Below, piece by piece: positions 14,838 to 24,846 of a stretch of DNA of 64,000 nt. A program made the position numbers and the translations under genes. The notes beneath the pieces are model-generated. The model was not told where the DNA came from and ran no database searches. It was given only the letters and a program-made list of their open reading frames with translations. The first letter of the stretch is position 1, and each line of letters starts with the position of its first letter. This DNA is from Candidatus Nitrosymbiomonas proteolyticus (GTDB lineage: Bacteria > Armatimonadota > Fimbriimonadia > Fimbriimonadales > Fimbriimonadaceae), in NCBI GenBank assembly GCA_017347465.1, contig AP021858.1, positions 62,001 through 126,000 on the forward strand, in the 5' to 3' direction.

Positions 14838-17507
14838 CTACCGCAGCCTTTCGATCCTCACGGCTGTGCGCTTGTATTCCGGAGTGCCCGTGACCCGGTC
14901 TCGAACGGTGCTAGTGGTCTTGTTCAAAAAGACCTTGGGCGAGTGGAACGTGGCGAAGACCTCGCCAGGACGAAGTCCCCGGTCGAAGCGGACCGGAAGA
15001 ACGGCCTCGCCGAAGCGGCTGACAATCCGAACGCTCTCGCCCTCCTCGAGTCCCAGCCTTCGCGCGTCGGACGGCAGAATGTCGAGGGTGTCGGTGGGCC
15101 GCAGTCGCGAGTTCTCGGTTCGACCGGTCATCGTGGCGGCGTTCAAATGATAGAGGTCGCGGCCCGAGTTGAGCAGGAACGGGAAGGAGTCGGAGACCAC
15201 CTCAGGGCTCGGGATGTAAGTGATCTGCTTGAGGGCGGTCCGTTCGCCTGTCGGAAAGCGGTCCTTGTGCAATACGGTCGTGCCCGGATGATCCTCGGTC
15301 GGGCAGGGCCACTGAAGCCCGCCCTTTTCGAGCCGCGCATAGCTGAGTCCCGCGCCAACCGGCCACAGGCTCCGGACTTCATCCCAAATCGCGCATTCGT
15401 CCGCAAACGAAAAGCCCTCGGTTTCCCCCATCGCCTGGGCGACCCGCTGCATGATCTCCCAATCGGGCAGCGCATTTCCGGGCGGATCGATCGCCTTTCT
15501 GAGGAGTTGGACCCGCCTTTCTGCGTTCATAAACGTCCCCGGCCTTTCGAACGAAGCGGCAGCCGGTAAGAACACGTGAGCGAACAATCTCGCGGATTCG
15601 TTTAGGAAGAGGTCCTGAACGATCACTAATTCCATTAATTCGAGTGCGCGGGCAGTCTTCTCCGCCGACGGGTTCGTCAGATAGACGTCGTAGCCAATCA
15701 CCCACATCGCCTTGAGCTGGCCCACCTCGGCGGCGTCGAGCATCTGCATGAGGTTGAGCCCCTGGACCTCAGGAAGCGGCCGCCCCCACCGTTCGAGGAA
15801 CGCAGCAGGCGAAGAAGAAACGGCGACGTGGCCGGTGAGGTTCGAGGGTTCGCAGCCCATGTGCGCCGAACCTTGAACGTTGTTTTGACCCCTAAGTGGA
15901 TTCACGCCCCCACCTTCGACCCCAATGTTGCCGGTGAGAAGCGCCAGATTCACAAGGCACTGAACGCCCTCGGTGCCCTGCAGGTGCTCCGTCATGCCCA
16001 AACCGTGGACGCTCATCGAAGGCCGCGCGGTTGCATAGAGCCGGGCCGCCTCCCTGATGGTCGAAGGGCAGACGCCACAAATCGGCCCCACCTTTTCCGG
16101 CGCGTAGTCGCGAACGAACTCGCGGAACTCTTCGACACCGTCGATGCGTCGGTTCAGGTATTCAGAATCTTCCAGGCCCTCTTCCAAGATCACGTGCATC
16201 ATCGAGTTCAGCAGCGGCACGTTGGTTCCGGGTCGAAGTTGAACGTGGACGTCGGCGTACTTGGCGAGTTCGATGGCCTTGGGGTCGATGACGATAAGGT
16301 TGGCCCCTCGCAACTTCGCTTGCTTGATTCTCTCGCCGACCACAGGGTGATTGACCGAGGGGTTGGAACCGATGACGAGGATCGTCTCCGCGCGTTCGAT
16401 GTCGTCGTAGGAGTTCGTGGCCGCGCCTGTCCCTAGGATTGACTTCATCGCAGCGGCCGTTGGAGCGTGGCACACCCTCGCGCAGCAATCCACGTTGTTC
16501 GTTCCCAAGACCACCCGCGCGAATTTTTGGGCGATGTAGTTATCCTCGTTGGGGGCGCGCGAGGAGCCCAGAATCCCGATCGAGTCCGGTCCGTGTCGGT
16601 CCCGGAGTTCAGTGAGCCGGGAGGCGACGAACTCGATCGCCTCCTCCCAGCTCACGACCTCCCACTCCCCGCCCTTACGCAGCATCGGTTCAGATATTCG
16701 ATCAGAAGCATGTACATATTGATGTGCGTAGCGACCTTTGACGCAAACGTGCCCCTTGTTCACGGGTGCATCTCTTGCGGGTAGTACTTGAACAATCCGA
16801 TTCGACTTAGCGCCGACTTCGAGTTCACAGCCCACGCCGCAGTACGGGCAAACCGTCCGAGTCCAGGAATCGGCAAGCCCTTCGCGCCAGCGTGTGTGGT
16901 CCACCAGGGCGCTCGTCGGGCAAGAGTCCACGCAGGCGCCACAGCTCTTGCAGGTGCTCTGTGCCATTTCAGAAAGAGAATCCGGCACAATTCGAGTCTC
17001 AGGTCCTCGATTGACAATCTGCCACACGAACGAACCTTGAACTTCGGAGCAAATGCGAACGCACCGGTAGCACTCGATGCAAGCCGACCGATCGAACATG
17101 AAGTAGGGGTTCGATGCGTCTAATCTATCACGATCAGACCTACCTTGAGCTTCGTGTTCCAGTCCGTATAGTTTGAGCCAGCGGTGAAAGCCCTTCTCGG
17201 GGAACGCGTCGATCCGCTCCCCCGGATACTCGCGAGCCATAAACGTGAGAACAGCCTTTCGGGACTCGATAAGCTCGGGATCGTCCGTCGTTACGTTCAT
17301 GCCTTCAACCGCAGGACATGCACAAGCCGCGACCAAACGCGATTGTCCTTCCACGCGCACCAAACACACCCGACATGCGCCGGAAGGGGCCAACCTTTCG
17401 TCGTGGCAAACGGTCGGAATCTCCTTGCCTGCACTCTTTAATGCGTCGAGGAGCGTGGCTCCGGGCTCGACTTCGACTGGTTTCCGATCGACTGTGAGTT
17501 GAATCAT
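14838..17507 (-). CDS. formate dehydrogenase alpha subunit, Cys-type molybdopterin enzyme with N-terminal ferredoxin domains
   Basis: An 889-residue NAD-linked-type formate dehydrogenase catalytic subunit. In order it has a 2Fe-2S domain (Cys34, Cys45, Cys48 and a Cys near 62), a His-Cys-type stretch, two 4Fe-4S motifs (CIECYRCVRIC near 143-153 and CKSCGACVDSC near 186-196), the 4Fe-4S of the molybdopterin domain (CPYCGVGC at 220-227 plus GHVCVKG) and the Mo/W active-site block DCCARVCHAPT. In that block Cys346 stands where E. coli FdhF has selenocysteine. A C-terminal molybdopterin-dinucleotide domain follows. No beta or gamma (NADH-binding) genes adjoin, so the electron acceptor is unknown. 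It lies 25 nt after formate-tetrahydrofolate ligase. Confidence 0.9.
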   Translation of the reverse strand: MIQLTVDRKPVEVEPGATLLDALKSAGKEIPTVCHDERLAPSGACRVCLVRVEGQSRLVAACACPAVEGMNVTTDDPELIESRKAVLTFMAREYPGERIDAFPEKGFHRWLKLYGLEHEAQGRSDRDRLDASNPYFMFDRSACIECYRCVRICSEVQGSFVWQIVNRGPETRIVPDSLSEMAQSTCKSCGACVDSCPTSALVDHTRWREGLADSWTRTVCPYCGVGCELEVGAKSNRIVQVLPARDAPVNKGHVCVKGRYAHQYVHASDRISEPMLRKGGEWEVVSWEEAIEFVASRLTELRDRHGPDSIGILGSSRAPNEDNYIAQKFARVVLGTNNVDCCARVCHAPTAAAMKSILGTGAATNSYDDIERAETILVIGSNPSVNHPVVGERIKQAKLRGANLIVIDPKAIELAKYADVHVQLRPGTNVPLLNSMMHVILEEGLEDSEYLNRRIDGVEEFREFVRDYAPEKVGPICGVCPSTIREAARLYATARPSMSVHGLGMTEHLQGTEGVQCLVNLALLTGNIGVEGGGVNPLRGQNNVQGSAHMGCEPSNLTGHVAVSSSPAAFLERWGRPLPEVQGLNLMQMLDAAEVGQLKAMWVIGYDVYLTNPSAEKTARALELMELVIVQDLFLNESARLFAHVFLPAAASFERPGTFMNAERRVQLLRKAIDPPGNALPDWEIMQRVAQAMGETEGFSFADECAIWDEVRSLWPVGAGLSYARLEKGGLQWPCPTEDHPGTTVLHKDRFPTGERTALKQITYIPSPEVVSDSFPFLLNSGRDLYHLNAATMTGRTENSRLRPTDTLDILPSDARRLGLEEGESVRIVSRFGEAVLPVRFDRGLRPGEVFATFHSPKVFLNKTTSTVRDRVTGTPEYKRTAVRIERLR

Positions 17508-17532
17508 CGTCGCCTCGTCTCAGCGGACTCTC

Positions 17533-19194
17533 TCAGTATAGGCCGTGAATGACCCCATCGCTATCGACATCGATCTTCATTGCCGCCGGGGTCTTGCCCA
17601 TCCCCGGCATCAGCATGATGTCCCCCGAAATCGCAACTAGGAACCCCGGGCCTGCGGAAACCTTGACCTCGCGAACGTTCAGCTTGAAATCTTTCGGCGC
17701 GCCCAATAGTTTGGGATCGTCGCTCAGGCTGTACTGCGTCTTTGCAATGCAGATCGGCAAGTCGCCGAGACCCGCTGCGCGAGCCCAGTCGAGCGTCTTT
17801 TGCGCGGACTTCGAGAATTCGACGCCGACTCCACCGTACGCCTTGCGAACAATGCTCTCGACCTTGACCTCCGCAGAGTCAGAGGCGTCGTACAGCCCTC
17901 GGAATGAGGTTGGCTTCGCCGCCTCGGTGACCACCGTCTTGGCGAGGTCTTCGCAACCTACGCCCCCGCCTGTAAATGGGTTTGCGACGACGGCGGAGAC
18001 CCCGAGGTTCTCTGCGTAGGAAGCGACCCGATCCCAGTCCTCCTGAGCGTCGTCGCCAAACCGGTTGATCGCCACGACCAGGGGCGGGCCGTACTGTTGC
18101 AGGTGGCGGATGTGTTGGCCGAGGTTCTCCAGACCCGACTCCAGGCAGCCGCTCCCGTGGTGCCGCAAAGCCCGAATCGTCGCCACGAGGACGATCGCCG
18201 AGGGCGCAACTCCGATGCGGGGAACGACGATGTTGAGGAACTTCTCCGCCCCCAGTTCGGAACCAAAGCCGCCTTCGGTGACTACAAAATCCGTGAGCCG
18301 AAGCGCCGCCTTGGTACCAACGACGGTCGAGCTCCCGTGGGCAATGTTGCCAAATGGCCCTCCGTGGACGAAAGCGGGACCACCCTCGACCGTTTGCACC
18401 AAATTGGGTCTGCGGGCATCGCGAAGCAATGCGGTCATCGCGCCGACGCCGCCAATATCGTTCGCCGTTACCGGAGTCTTGTCGGATCTCAGGCCGATCA
18501 CGATCCTCGCGAGCCGCTTTTGAAGGTCGGGGATCGAGTCGCTCAGGCACATCGCTGCCATCACCTCGCTCGCAGGGGTGATGACGAAACCGTCCGTTCG
18601 GGGGTAACCGTTGCCCTTGCCCAAACCGACCACGATCTCCCGGAGGCCCCGGTCGATCATGTCTACGGTCCTCGGCCACCAGATGCTGCGAAGGTCGATC
18701 CTTTCTGCGTTCCCGTTGTGAAGGTGGGCGTCGATCATCGCGGAGAGGAGGTTGTGCGCGGCCGTGATGGCAGGAAAGTCGCCGTTGAAGAATAAGTTGA
18801 TGTCTTCCATCGGAAGCACCTGGCTATATCCTCCCCCGGTCGCGCCGCCTTTGATCCCAAAAACCGGACCGAGCGCAGGCTCGCGCAGGGCGGGCATTGC
18901 CGATTCCCCGATTCGGTTCAACCCCTGGGCCAGTCCGACCGAGGTCGTGGTCTTTCCCTCTCCCGCGGGCGTCGGGTTGATCGCGGTGACGAGGATCAGT
19001 TTGCCCTTCGCCGGAGATGCCAGAAGCCGGTCGAGCGCTTCGGAGGTCAGCTTGCCCTTGAACTTGCCGTAGGAATCGAAGTCGTCCTCACCCAACCCCA
19101 GTCCCTCGGCGATTTCGCCAATGGGGCGCAACCTGGCGCTCTGCGCTACGGAGAGGTTGGTCGGGGGCTGGTCGGTTCGGGAAGCTGTCTGCAT
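17533..19194 (-). CDS. fhs: formate-tetrahydrofolate ligase
   Basis: A 553-residue enzyme that makes 10-formyl-tetrahydrofolate from formate, THF and ATP in the cytoplasm. The P-loop is TPAGEGKTTTSVGLAQG, followed by REPALGPVFGIKGGATGGGYSQVLPMEDINLFFNGDFPA (split here only for reading), and PFGNIAHGSST and GFGSELGAEKF further on. I chose the ATG at 19194 because an AGGA lies 8 nt upstream and the length matches the family (about 555). An upstream ATG at 19230 adds twelve residues. With the formate dehydrogenase directly downstream it forms a two-gene formate module that could run towards C1 assimilation or towards disposal of formyl groups. Confidence 0.95.
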   Translation of the reverse strand: MQTASRTDQPPTNLSVAQSARLRPIGEIAEGLGLGEDDFDSYGKFKGKLTSEALDRLLASPAKGKLILVTAINPTPAGEGKTTTSVGLAQGLNRIGESAMPALREPALGPVFGIKGGATGGGYSQVLPMEDINLFFNGDFPAITAAHNLLSAMIDAHLHNGNAERIDLRSIWWPRTVDMIDRGLREIVVGLGKGNGYPRTDGFVITPASEVMAAMCLSDSIPDLQKRLARIVIGLRSDKTPVTANDIGGVGAMTALLRDARRPNLVQTVEGGPAFVHGGPFGNIAHGSSTVVGTKAALRLTDFVVTEGGFGSELGAEKFLNIVVPRIGVAPSAIVLVATIRALRHHGSGCLESGLENLGQHIRHLQQYGPPLVVAINRFGDDAQEDWDRVASYAENLGVSAVVANPFTGGGVGCEDLAKTVVTEAAKPTSFRGLYDASDSAEVKVESIVRKAYGGVGVEFSKSAQKTLDWARAAGLGDLPICIAKTQYSLSDDPKLLGAPKDFKLNVREVKVSAGPGFLVAISGDIMLMPGMGKTPAAMKIDVDSDGVIHGLY

Positions 19195-19345
19195 CGTGGT
19201 TGTCCTGCGTGCGATTGGGCCTTGGCTCATCGGATGTCTGCTCGTCCGTCCCTTGCAGACTCGTTGTCCGCCGAGTCAAGGTCCTCAACATCTCTTGTAC
19301 GCCAACTTTCGTCTGTTGACTGTGACGCCTGTCATGTTTTGCGCC

Positions 19346-19376
19346 TTCTCCACAGAATCGTATCCGCCTATCCACA
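19346..19376 (+). promoter_or_regulatory. pair of DnaA-box-like 9-mers
   Basis: TTCTCCACA (19346-19354) and CTATCCACA (19368-19376) each match the DnaA box TTATCCACA at 8 of 9 positions, in the same direction, 13 bp apart. They lie in the divergent gap between fhs and the PEP-CTERM gene. Two near matches can arise by chance in 64 kb, so the binding role is tentative. Confidence 0.35.
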
Positions 19377-19453
19377 GTCTTTTCTCCGAGCGCGTCACAA
19401 TTCTCGCCCTTCAAGCATATGCTCAGTATGTCTAGGTTTCTTTAGGGGGGCAC

Positions 19454-19779
19454 ATGAATTCGCGACTCTTCGTTCTTCTATCGTTCGCCAGCCTTGCGGC
19501 GTCCTCGCCGGGTCAAATCTCAAGCATTTTGAGCACTGCAGAGGCTCATTACCAGGCCGACTCCAGTGGTTTTCAGAGTCAGTACAGGAATCTGTGGAAT
19601 TCGACCCCTCCAGGTTATGTCGAGACTCGGAGCTATGTACCGTTCGATGGAGACACGGGGATTGGCCGAGCGGACCGTACAACCTGTTGGGACGACGCTG
19701 ACGCCTGGAGCTCAATCCTTCACCCTGGCCAGGAACGGCAGTACGCTCGCGCTGGTGGCTGTGGTCTGCCCCCCGAAAT
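19454..19779 (+). pseudogene. 5' fragment of an exported PEP-CTERM-type gene, cut by an IS element
   Basis: The ATG is preceded by an AGGGGGG Shine-Dalgarno site, and the product starts with a signal peptide (SRLFVLLSFASLAASSPGQ). The following part is Ser/Gln/Tyr-rich, as in secreted PEP-CTERM proteins. The frame then runs into the IS3-family element that begins near 19780, giving a chimeric reading frame with orfA. The part after about 19650 may already be out of frame, since another frame there reads GTTLTPGAQSFTLARNGST with better codon use. The 3' half, with the sorting signal, is on the far side of the element. Confidence 0.65.
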
Positions 19780-19805
19780 TGAAGACGTCAAAAAAGTAGT
19801 CCTCT
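19780..19805 (+). repeat. left terminal inverted repeat of the IS element
   Basis: Matches the inverse complement of the right end (20946-20971) at 20 of 26 positions, including the outer seven bases TGAAGAC without mismatch. Confidence 0.85.
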
Positions 19806-19825
19806 GGTTCAAACTGGAGGCAATC

Positions 19826-20131
19826 ATGAAGAGATCGAAGTTCACCGAGGAGCAGATCGTGAGGATTCTGCAGGAGGCCGCATCGGGCCAGAAGACGCAG
19901 GCCCAGCTTTGCCGCGACCACGGAGTCAGCGCGAACACGTTCTACGTGTGGAAGCGCAAGTACGCGGGGATGCAGACAGACGATGTGCGGCATCTGCGCG
20001 AGCTCGAGCGGGAGAACGCTCAGCTCAAGCGTCTTCTTGCCGAAAGAGACCTTGAGATCGACGCGGTACGGGCGCTGTTCCGAAAAAACGGACTCGCGCT
20101 CCCGAACCCGTCGCGGGGGCGCGATTCCTGA
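19826..20131 (+). CDS. IS3-family transposase OrfA
   Basis: A 101-residue DNA-binding subunit. It contains a helix-turn-helix (EQIVRILQEAASGQ, AQLCRDHGVSANTFYVWKRKY) followed by a leucine-zipper-like coiled coil (LRELERENAQLKRLLAERDLEI). It recognises the terminal repeats and pairs with OrfB. The ATG at 19826 has GGAGG upstream. The stop TGA overlaps the ATG of orfB (TGATG), and a frameshift signal lies about 45 nt before the stop, so a fused OrfAB is expected as the active transposase. Confidence 0.92.
   Translation: MKRSKFTEEQIVRILQEAASGQKTQAQLCRDHGVSANTFYVWKRKYAGMQTDDVRHLRELERENAQLKRLLAERDLEIDAVRALFRKNGLALPNPSRGRDS
20083..20123 (+). promoter_or_regulatory. programmed -1 ribosomal frameshift signal (slippery heptamer and stem-loop)
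   Basis: A AAA AAC (20083-20089) lies in the orfA reading frame as a perfect X XXY YYZ heptamer. Five nucleotides later a 10-bp stem begins: CGCGCTCCCG (20095-20104) pairs with CGGGGGCGCG (20114-20123), with one G-U pair and a 9-nt loop. Slipping back by one base joins orfA to the orfB frame, which stays open from this point. Confidence 0.85.
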
Positions 20132-20961
20132 TGGAGCGGAACATGACGGTCCGCAGGGCTTGCTGGATGACCGGGATCTCGACTCGCGCTGTTTATGAGG
20201 AGCTAGGGCCGGACCGGGACGCTGCGCTCAGGGAAGCACTCAGGAGGGTCTGGCGGCCCAACATGGGCTACCGGATGGCGCACGCCCTGGTGAAGGAAGA
20301 GTTCGCTCCCCTGAACCTCAAGCGGGTGCATCGAATCTGGAAACACGAGCGGCTCGGCCGCAAGACGCGATATCGCAAGAAGCGGACCGGGAACCCGGTT
20401 CCCCTGTCGGCGGAGCATCCCAACCACGTGTGGACGGTGGACTTTATCCATGATTCCTGCCTGAGCGGAACGAAGCTCAAGGTGCTTTCGGTGGAGGATG
20501 AGTTCACTCGGGAGTGCCTAGCTCTGGAGGTGGCGACGCGGATCAATGCTCGCAAGGTGCGCGACGTATTGGCTCCGCTCTTTGCCGATCGCGGGGCTCC
20601 CCGGTTCGTTCGGAGCGATAACGGCGGCGAGTTCGTTGCCCGGCTGCTCGCGGTGTTTCTCTCTGAATCCGGTTCGAACAGCCGCTTCATCGATCCGGGC
20701 AAACCCTGGCAGAACGGGTTCGTGGAGTCGTTCCACTCGACCCTGCGCCGGGATCACCTCGACGTCGAGGTCTTTGTCAATCTGGCCGACGCTCAGATGA
20801 AGACGGCGATCTACCGTCGCTACTACAACGAGGTTCGGCCGCATTCGTCGCTTGGCTATCGCCCCCCGGCGGTGGCCGCGCAGAGTCTGGAGTTCAGTCG
20901 GGCTACGCCCTGCCTGCCCCCCAACCCTGCTGGGATATCATCAGCGGAGGTCTACTCTTAA
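20131..20961 (+). CDS. IS3-family transposase OrfB (DDE integrase core)
   Basis: A 276-residue catalytic subunit with an rve/integrase core. The DDE triad is seen in VWTVDFIHD, VRSDNGGEF and QNGFVESFHSTLRRD, the last having the spacing typical of the IS3 family (D-x35-E region). An N-terminal HTH_21-like part (YRMAHALVKEEFAPLNLKRV) and the C-terminal YYNEVRPHSSLGYRPP motif complete the layout. The frame is open upstream of the ATG back to the slippery site, consistent with production as an OrfAB fusion. Confidence 0.94.
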   Translation: MERNMTVRRACWMTGISTRAVYEELGPDRDAALREALRRVWRPNMGYRMAHALVKEEFAPLNLKRVHRIWKHERLGRKTRYRKKRTGNPVPLSAEHPNHVWTVDFIHDSCLSGTKLKVLSVEDEFTRECLALEVATRINARKVRDVLAPLFADRGAPRFVRSDNGGEFVARLLAVFLSESGSNSRFIDPGKPWQNGFVESFHSTLRRDHLDVEVFVNLADAQMKTAIYRRYYNEVRPHSSLGYRPPAVAAQSLEFSRATPCLPPNPAGISSAEVYS

Positions 20962-20971
20962 GATGTCTTCA
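20946..20971 (-). repeat. right terminal inverted repeat of the IS element
   Basis: Inverse of the left end with 20 of 26 matching bases. The element ends at GTCTTCA (20971). The next base also extends the symmetry (TTGAAGAC/GTCTTCAA), so the boundary is uncertain by one base. Confidence 0.85.
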
Positions 20972-20972
20972 A

Positions 20973-21641
20973 CAATGGGGGCTGGCCAGCTGGTCCGGAA
21001 ACGGAGGCCCACCAGATGAGGTGTTTGCAGAGTCCACTGCGACCATCAAGTCGACTTGGATTGCATACTCCGCCTCAGCATCTCCCGTACCAGTCGACCT
21101 CGTCTACTTTCTTGATGGATGGCTCTTCGTGGCTTCTCAGTCATCCGATGCGTTTTCGAGCGTCGACGTCAGCATTAGCACGTACTTAGGCCCCCCTCTG
21201 TTTGAGGCCTCAGCCAAACTTGAAGGAGGAGGTGCTGGCCTTTCGACGTCCTTCAGTACCGCCAACGGCTGGCCATCCGGAGCTTGGGACGCTGCTTGGA
21301 CTGACACGACGTCCACGTTAACGAGCACCGCTACAACTTCTTCGGATCGCATGTATGATCTGAACTACTTCGAAACCGTGGATGACATTCTATTCGTGCA
21401 ACCCAATACGCCTTTCTACATCGAGTATCAGATTTCCGTCACCGCAACTACTCCGGGGCCATACGAGTTGTTCGCCACATCTGACTTCTCTCAAACAGCC
21501 ACATTTGACCTTACTTCCAATACGTCTGGCGTCACAGTAGTCGAGTTGTTTGGAACGGTGCCGGAGCCATCGTCCCTTGTCGGACTGGGCATCGGTGCTC
21601 TAAGCGCGATGCGACGCAGACGGCGTACACGGACCAGTTAG
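20973..21641 (+). pseudogene. 3' fragment of the interrupted PEP-CTERM protein gene
   Basis: The frame is open immediately after the IS end and encodes about 222 residues of an extracellular-type, Ser/Thr-rich beta protein (for example GLASWSGNGGPPDE and the repeated STLTSTATTSS region). It ends in VPEPSSLVGLGIGAL and an Arg-rich tail (RRRRRTRTS). That is a complete PEP-CTERM sorting signal: the Pro-Glu-Pro motif, a hydrophobic segment and basic residues, which are recognised by exosortase. Without the 5' half it lacks a signal peptide, so it should not be exported. A GTG at 21021 could start a short product, but there is no supporting ribosome site. Confidence 0.75.
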
Positions 21642-21759
21642 CCGCTGCCCAAGGCTCCGTTCCCCGCAAGCCGGCCGAGAGGCGGACCAGACCTTGAGGA
21701 TCGTGCTGCTCGCAAGAACCGAACGTCCCTTCGACTTGGGGTGACAACAAAACGGCTTG

Positions 21760-21800
21760 AAAAGAAAACGGAGCGGCTCGGCAAACGCCGAACCGCTCTC
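21760..21800 (-). terminator. intrinsic terminator of the 16S rRNA transcript
   Basis: Reading leftwards on the minus strand, AGCGGTTCGGC pairs with GCCGAGCCGCT (11 bp with one G-U, 4-nt loop, 21772-21797), followed by CCGTTTTCTTTT. It lies about 85 nt beyond the 16S 3' end. The rest of 21642-21879 holds no tRNA or other gene that I can see. Confidence 0.8.
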
Positions 21801-21879
21801 GAATCCTTGAAGCTTAGTGACGCTGGTAAGACCGACCTAGGTATGTCCTTCCTGCCGTGCAAGAAGGAGTTCTAACCTT

Positions 21880-23392
<1,513 letters not shown>

Positions 23393-23604
23393 AGTGTTCG
23401 ACTCGCCCGAAGGCTCGCCGTTTCTCATGGGTTTTGGAGTTTTACTCATTCGAGTTCCCCGTCTCCCGAAGAATACGAGGACTCCGGGACCCTTGTGTTC
23501 GGGCCCCTTGACGAGAATCGCGTTTGCGATCTCTTGAATTCTTACCGAACGCGTCACTATGAAGCTTGCAAGGACCTGCCGCCCAACTTGGGACAGCAAC
23601 GGAT

Positions 23605-23634
23605 ATTATGGGCAGGTCAACCGCCCACTGTCAA
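23605..23634 (-). promoter_or_regulatory. 16S rRNA promoter
   Basis: On the minus strand TTGACA (23629-23634) and CATAAT (23605-23610) are separated by 18 bp, the best sigma-70-type promoter seen in the window. It lies about 215 bp before the mature 16S 5' end, leaving a leader suitable for processing. The 266-bp gap to the rhomboid gene contains nothing else recognisable. Confidence 0.75.
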
Positions 23635-23658
23635 GGGTCCTGGGAAAAAAAAGCGCGC

Positions 23659-24846
23659 CTACGCCCGCCCGATCCGCTTCAACGACGCGATTCGATGCCG
23701 CGCCTGCTCCGCCAACGGGCTCATCGAATCCACGCGGACCACCTGCTCATAGTGCGCGACCGCGATCTCGTACAGCCCAAGCTTCGTCTCCGAAACGATA
23801 CCTCGCCGGAGCAGCGCCGTCGCCGCAGACTCCTTATCGAGGTCCTGACGCTTCAGGAGCAGGTCGTAGAGCGTCGCCGCAAGATTCGGAGCCGCGCTGC
23901 CCTCGAGCTTCAGGGCGATTTGCAGGCCGTCCCGGATGGGCATCTGATACCCTGCGGCCTCGTACGAGACCAGCGCCTGGCCGACCGATTCGACCGGGAG
24001 CGTTTCGATCATCTTTCTCAAGTTTCGTCGGAAACCGTCGAGGCACTGCGCGCTGAATCCAAAACCCGCGCGTTCCTCCGCTCGAAACCAGTGGAGGGCC
24101 ACCAAGGGATCGTCCGGGGCAGTGTCGGCAAGGGACCTCAGTTCATATTTATTCAGAATGCCGAGATCGTGACTGTCGGCCAGCACCGATCGCGCCTGGC
24201 TTTGGGTTTCCGTGTCCCTTTTCACCCTCGCAATCAGGGCAAAAAGCAGCCCACCTCCGACTCCTCCCAGGTGCGCCAGGTTCGCTACGCCTGAATACGG
24301 CCCGCAGCAGATCACCCCGACCACGTCAAAGGCGACGTACATGATCCCCACCCACAGCAGGGCCCAGGAAGTGGTGCCCCAGTAAAACCCGTACCCATAA
24401 AACACCAGGACTTCGGCGTGCGGAAACATGTAGATCGCGGCCCCCATGACCCCCATGATCGCTCCCGATGCGCCGATGGTGGGGATGTCGGGAAACGAGG
24501 GACCGAAAATCGCCATGTGCAGGAAGTCCCCCGTAAGGCCCGCAAAGAAGTAAAGAATCAGGAACTTCGGCGTCTTGAGCCGGCCCTCGACGCTGGCCCC
24601 GAAAATATGCAAGAACCAGCAGTTGCCGAGCAGGTGCATCGGATCGCCATGCAAGAACAGGCTTGCTGCCCAGTTCCTCGCGCTCATGTGCTGGTAGCTG
24701 AGGCCGTACGCATCGACGACCGATTCCTTGACCTGAGCGAAACCGTCCGACGTCACTGCATAGACGGCGATGTTGATCGCAATGAGCAAATAGGTCGCCA
24801 GCGGAAACGTCTCCGGCGGGTTCTTGCAGCGATAAGGCAGTAGCAT
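23659..24846 (-). CDS. rhomboid-family intramembrane serine protease
   Basis: A 395-residue polytopic protein. The first 215 residues are a rhomboid domain with six or more membrane segments: LHGDPMHLLGNCWFLHIFG (residues 66-83), the catalytic GASGAIMG with Ser127, and AHLGGVGGG with the catalytic His192. Rhomboids cut membrane-spanning helices within the bilayer. The remaining 180 residues form a soluble, helical, TPR-like tail (for example TKLGLYEIAVAHYEQVVRV), probably cytoplasmic and for protein binding. It lies directly upstream of the rRNA promoter region on the same strand and diverges from the exonuclease gene. Confidence 0.92.
   Translation of the reverse strand: MLLPYRCKNPPETFPLATYLLIAINIAVYAVTSDGFAQVKESVVDAYGLSYQHMSARNWAASLFLHGDPMHLLGNCWFLHIFGASVEGRLKTPKFLILYFFAGLTGDFLHMAIFGPSFPDIPTIGASGAIMGVMGAAIYMFPHAEVLVFYGYGFYWGTTSWALLWVGIMYVAFDVVGVICCGPYSGVANLAHLGGVGGGLLFALIARVKRDTETQSQARSVLADSHDLGILNKYELRSLADTAPDDPLVALHWFRAEERAGFGFSAQCLDGFRRNLRKMIETLPVESVGQALVSYEAAGYQMPIRDGLQIALKLEGSAAPNLAATLYDLLLKRQDLDKESAATALLRRGIVSETKLGLYEIAVAHYEQVVRVDSMSPLAEQARHRIASLKRIGRA

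Larger units (their letters stand above)
19780..20971 (+). mobile_element. complete IS3-family insertion sequence
   Basis: A 1192-bp element with imperfect terminal inverted repeats starting TGAAGAC and ending GTCTTCA. It holds two overlapping transposase frames in the classical orfA/orfB arrangement. It splits a PEP-CTERM gene. orfA resembles the IS407-type helix-turn-helix proteins. The expected 3-5 bp target duplication is not visible: the flanks are AAAT on the left and ACAA on the right. Both frames and the DDE triad are intact, so the element may still be active. Confidence 0.9.

Noticed and set aside
17535-17540. TATACT as promoter of the formate dehydrogenase gene
   Set aside because: The hexamer forms the last sense codons and stop of fhs and lies 27 nt upstream of the start. 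An operon with fhs explains expression without it.
19566-19799. Separate small gene in another frame at the left IS junction
   Set aside because: It crosses the IS boundary and lacks a start signal; more likely it marks a frame change in the decayed PEP-CTERM gene.
23640-23660. Terminator after the rhomboid gene (eight-T run at its end)
   Set aside because: The preceding bases do not form a stable stem; only GCG/CGC-type pairs of about 3 bp are possible.
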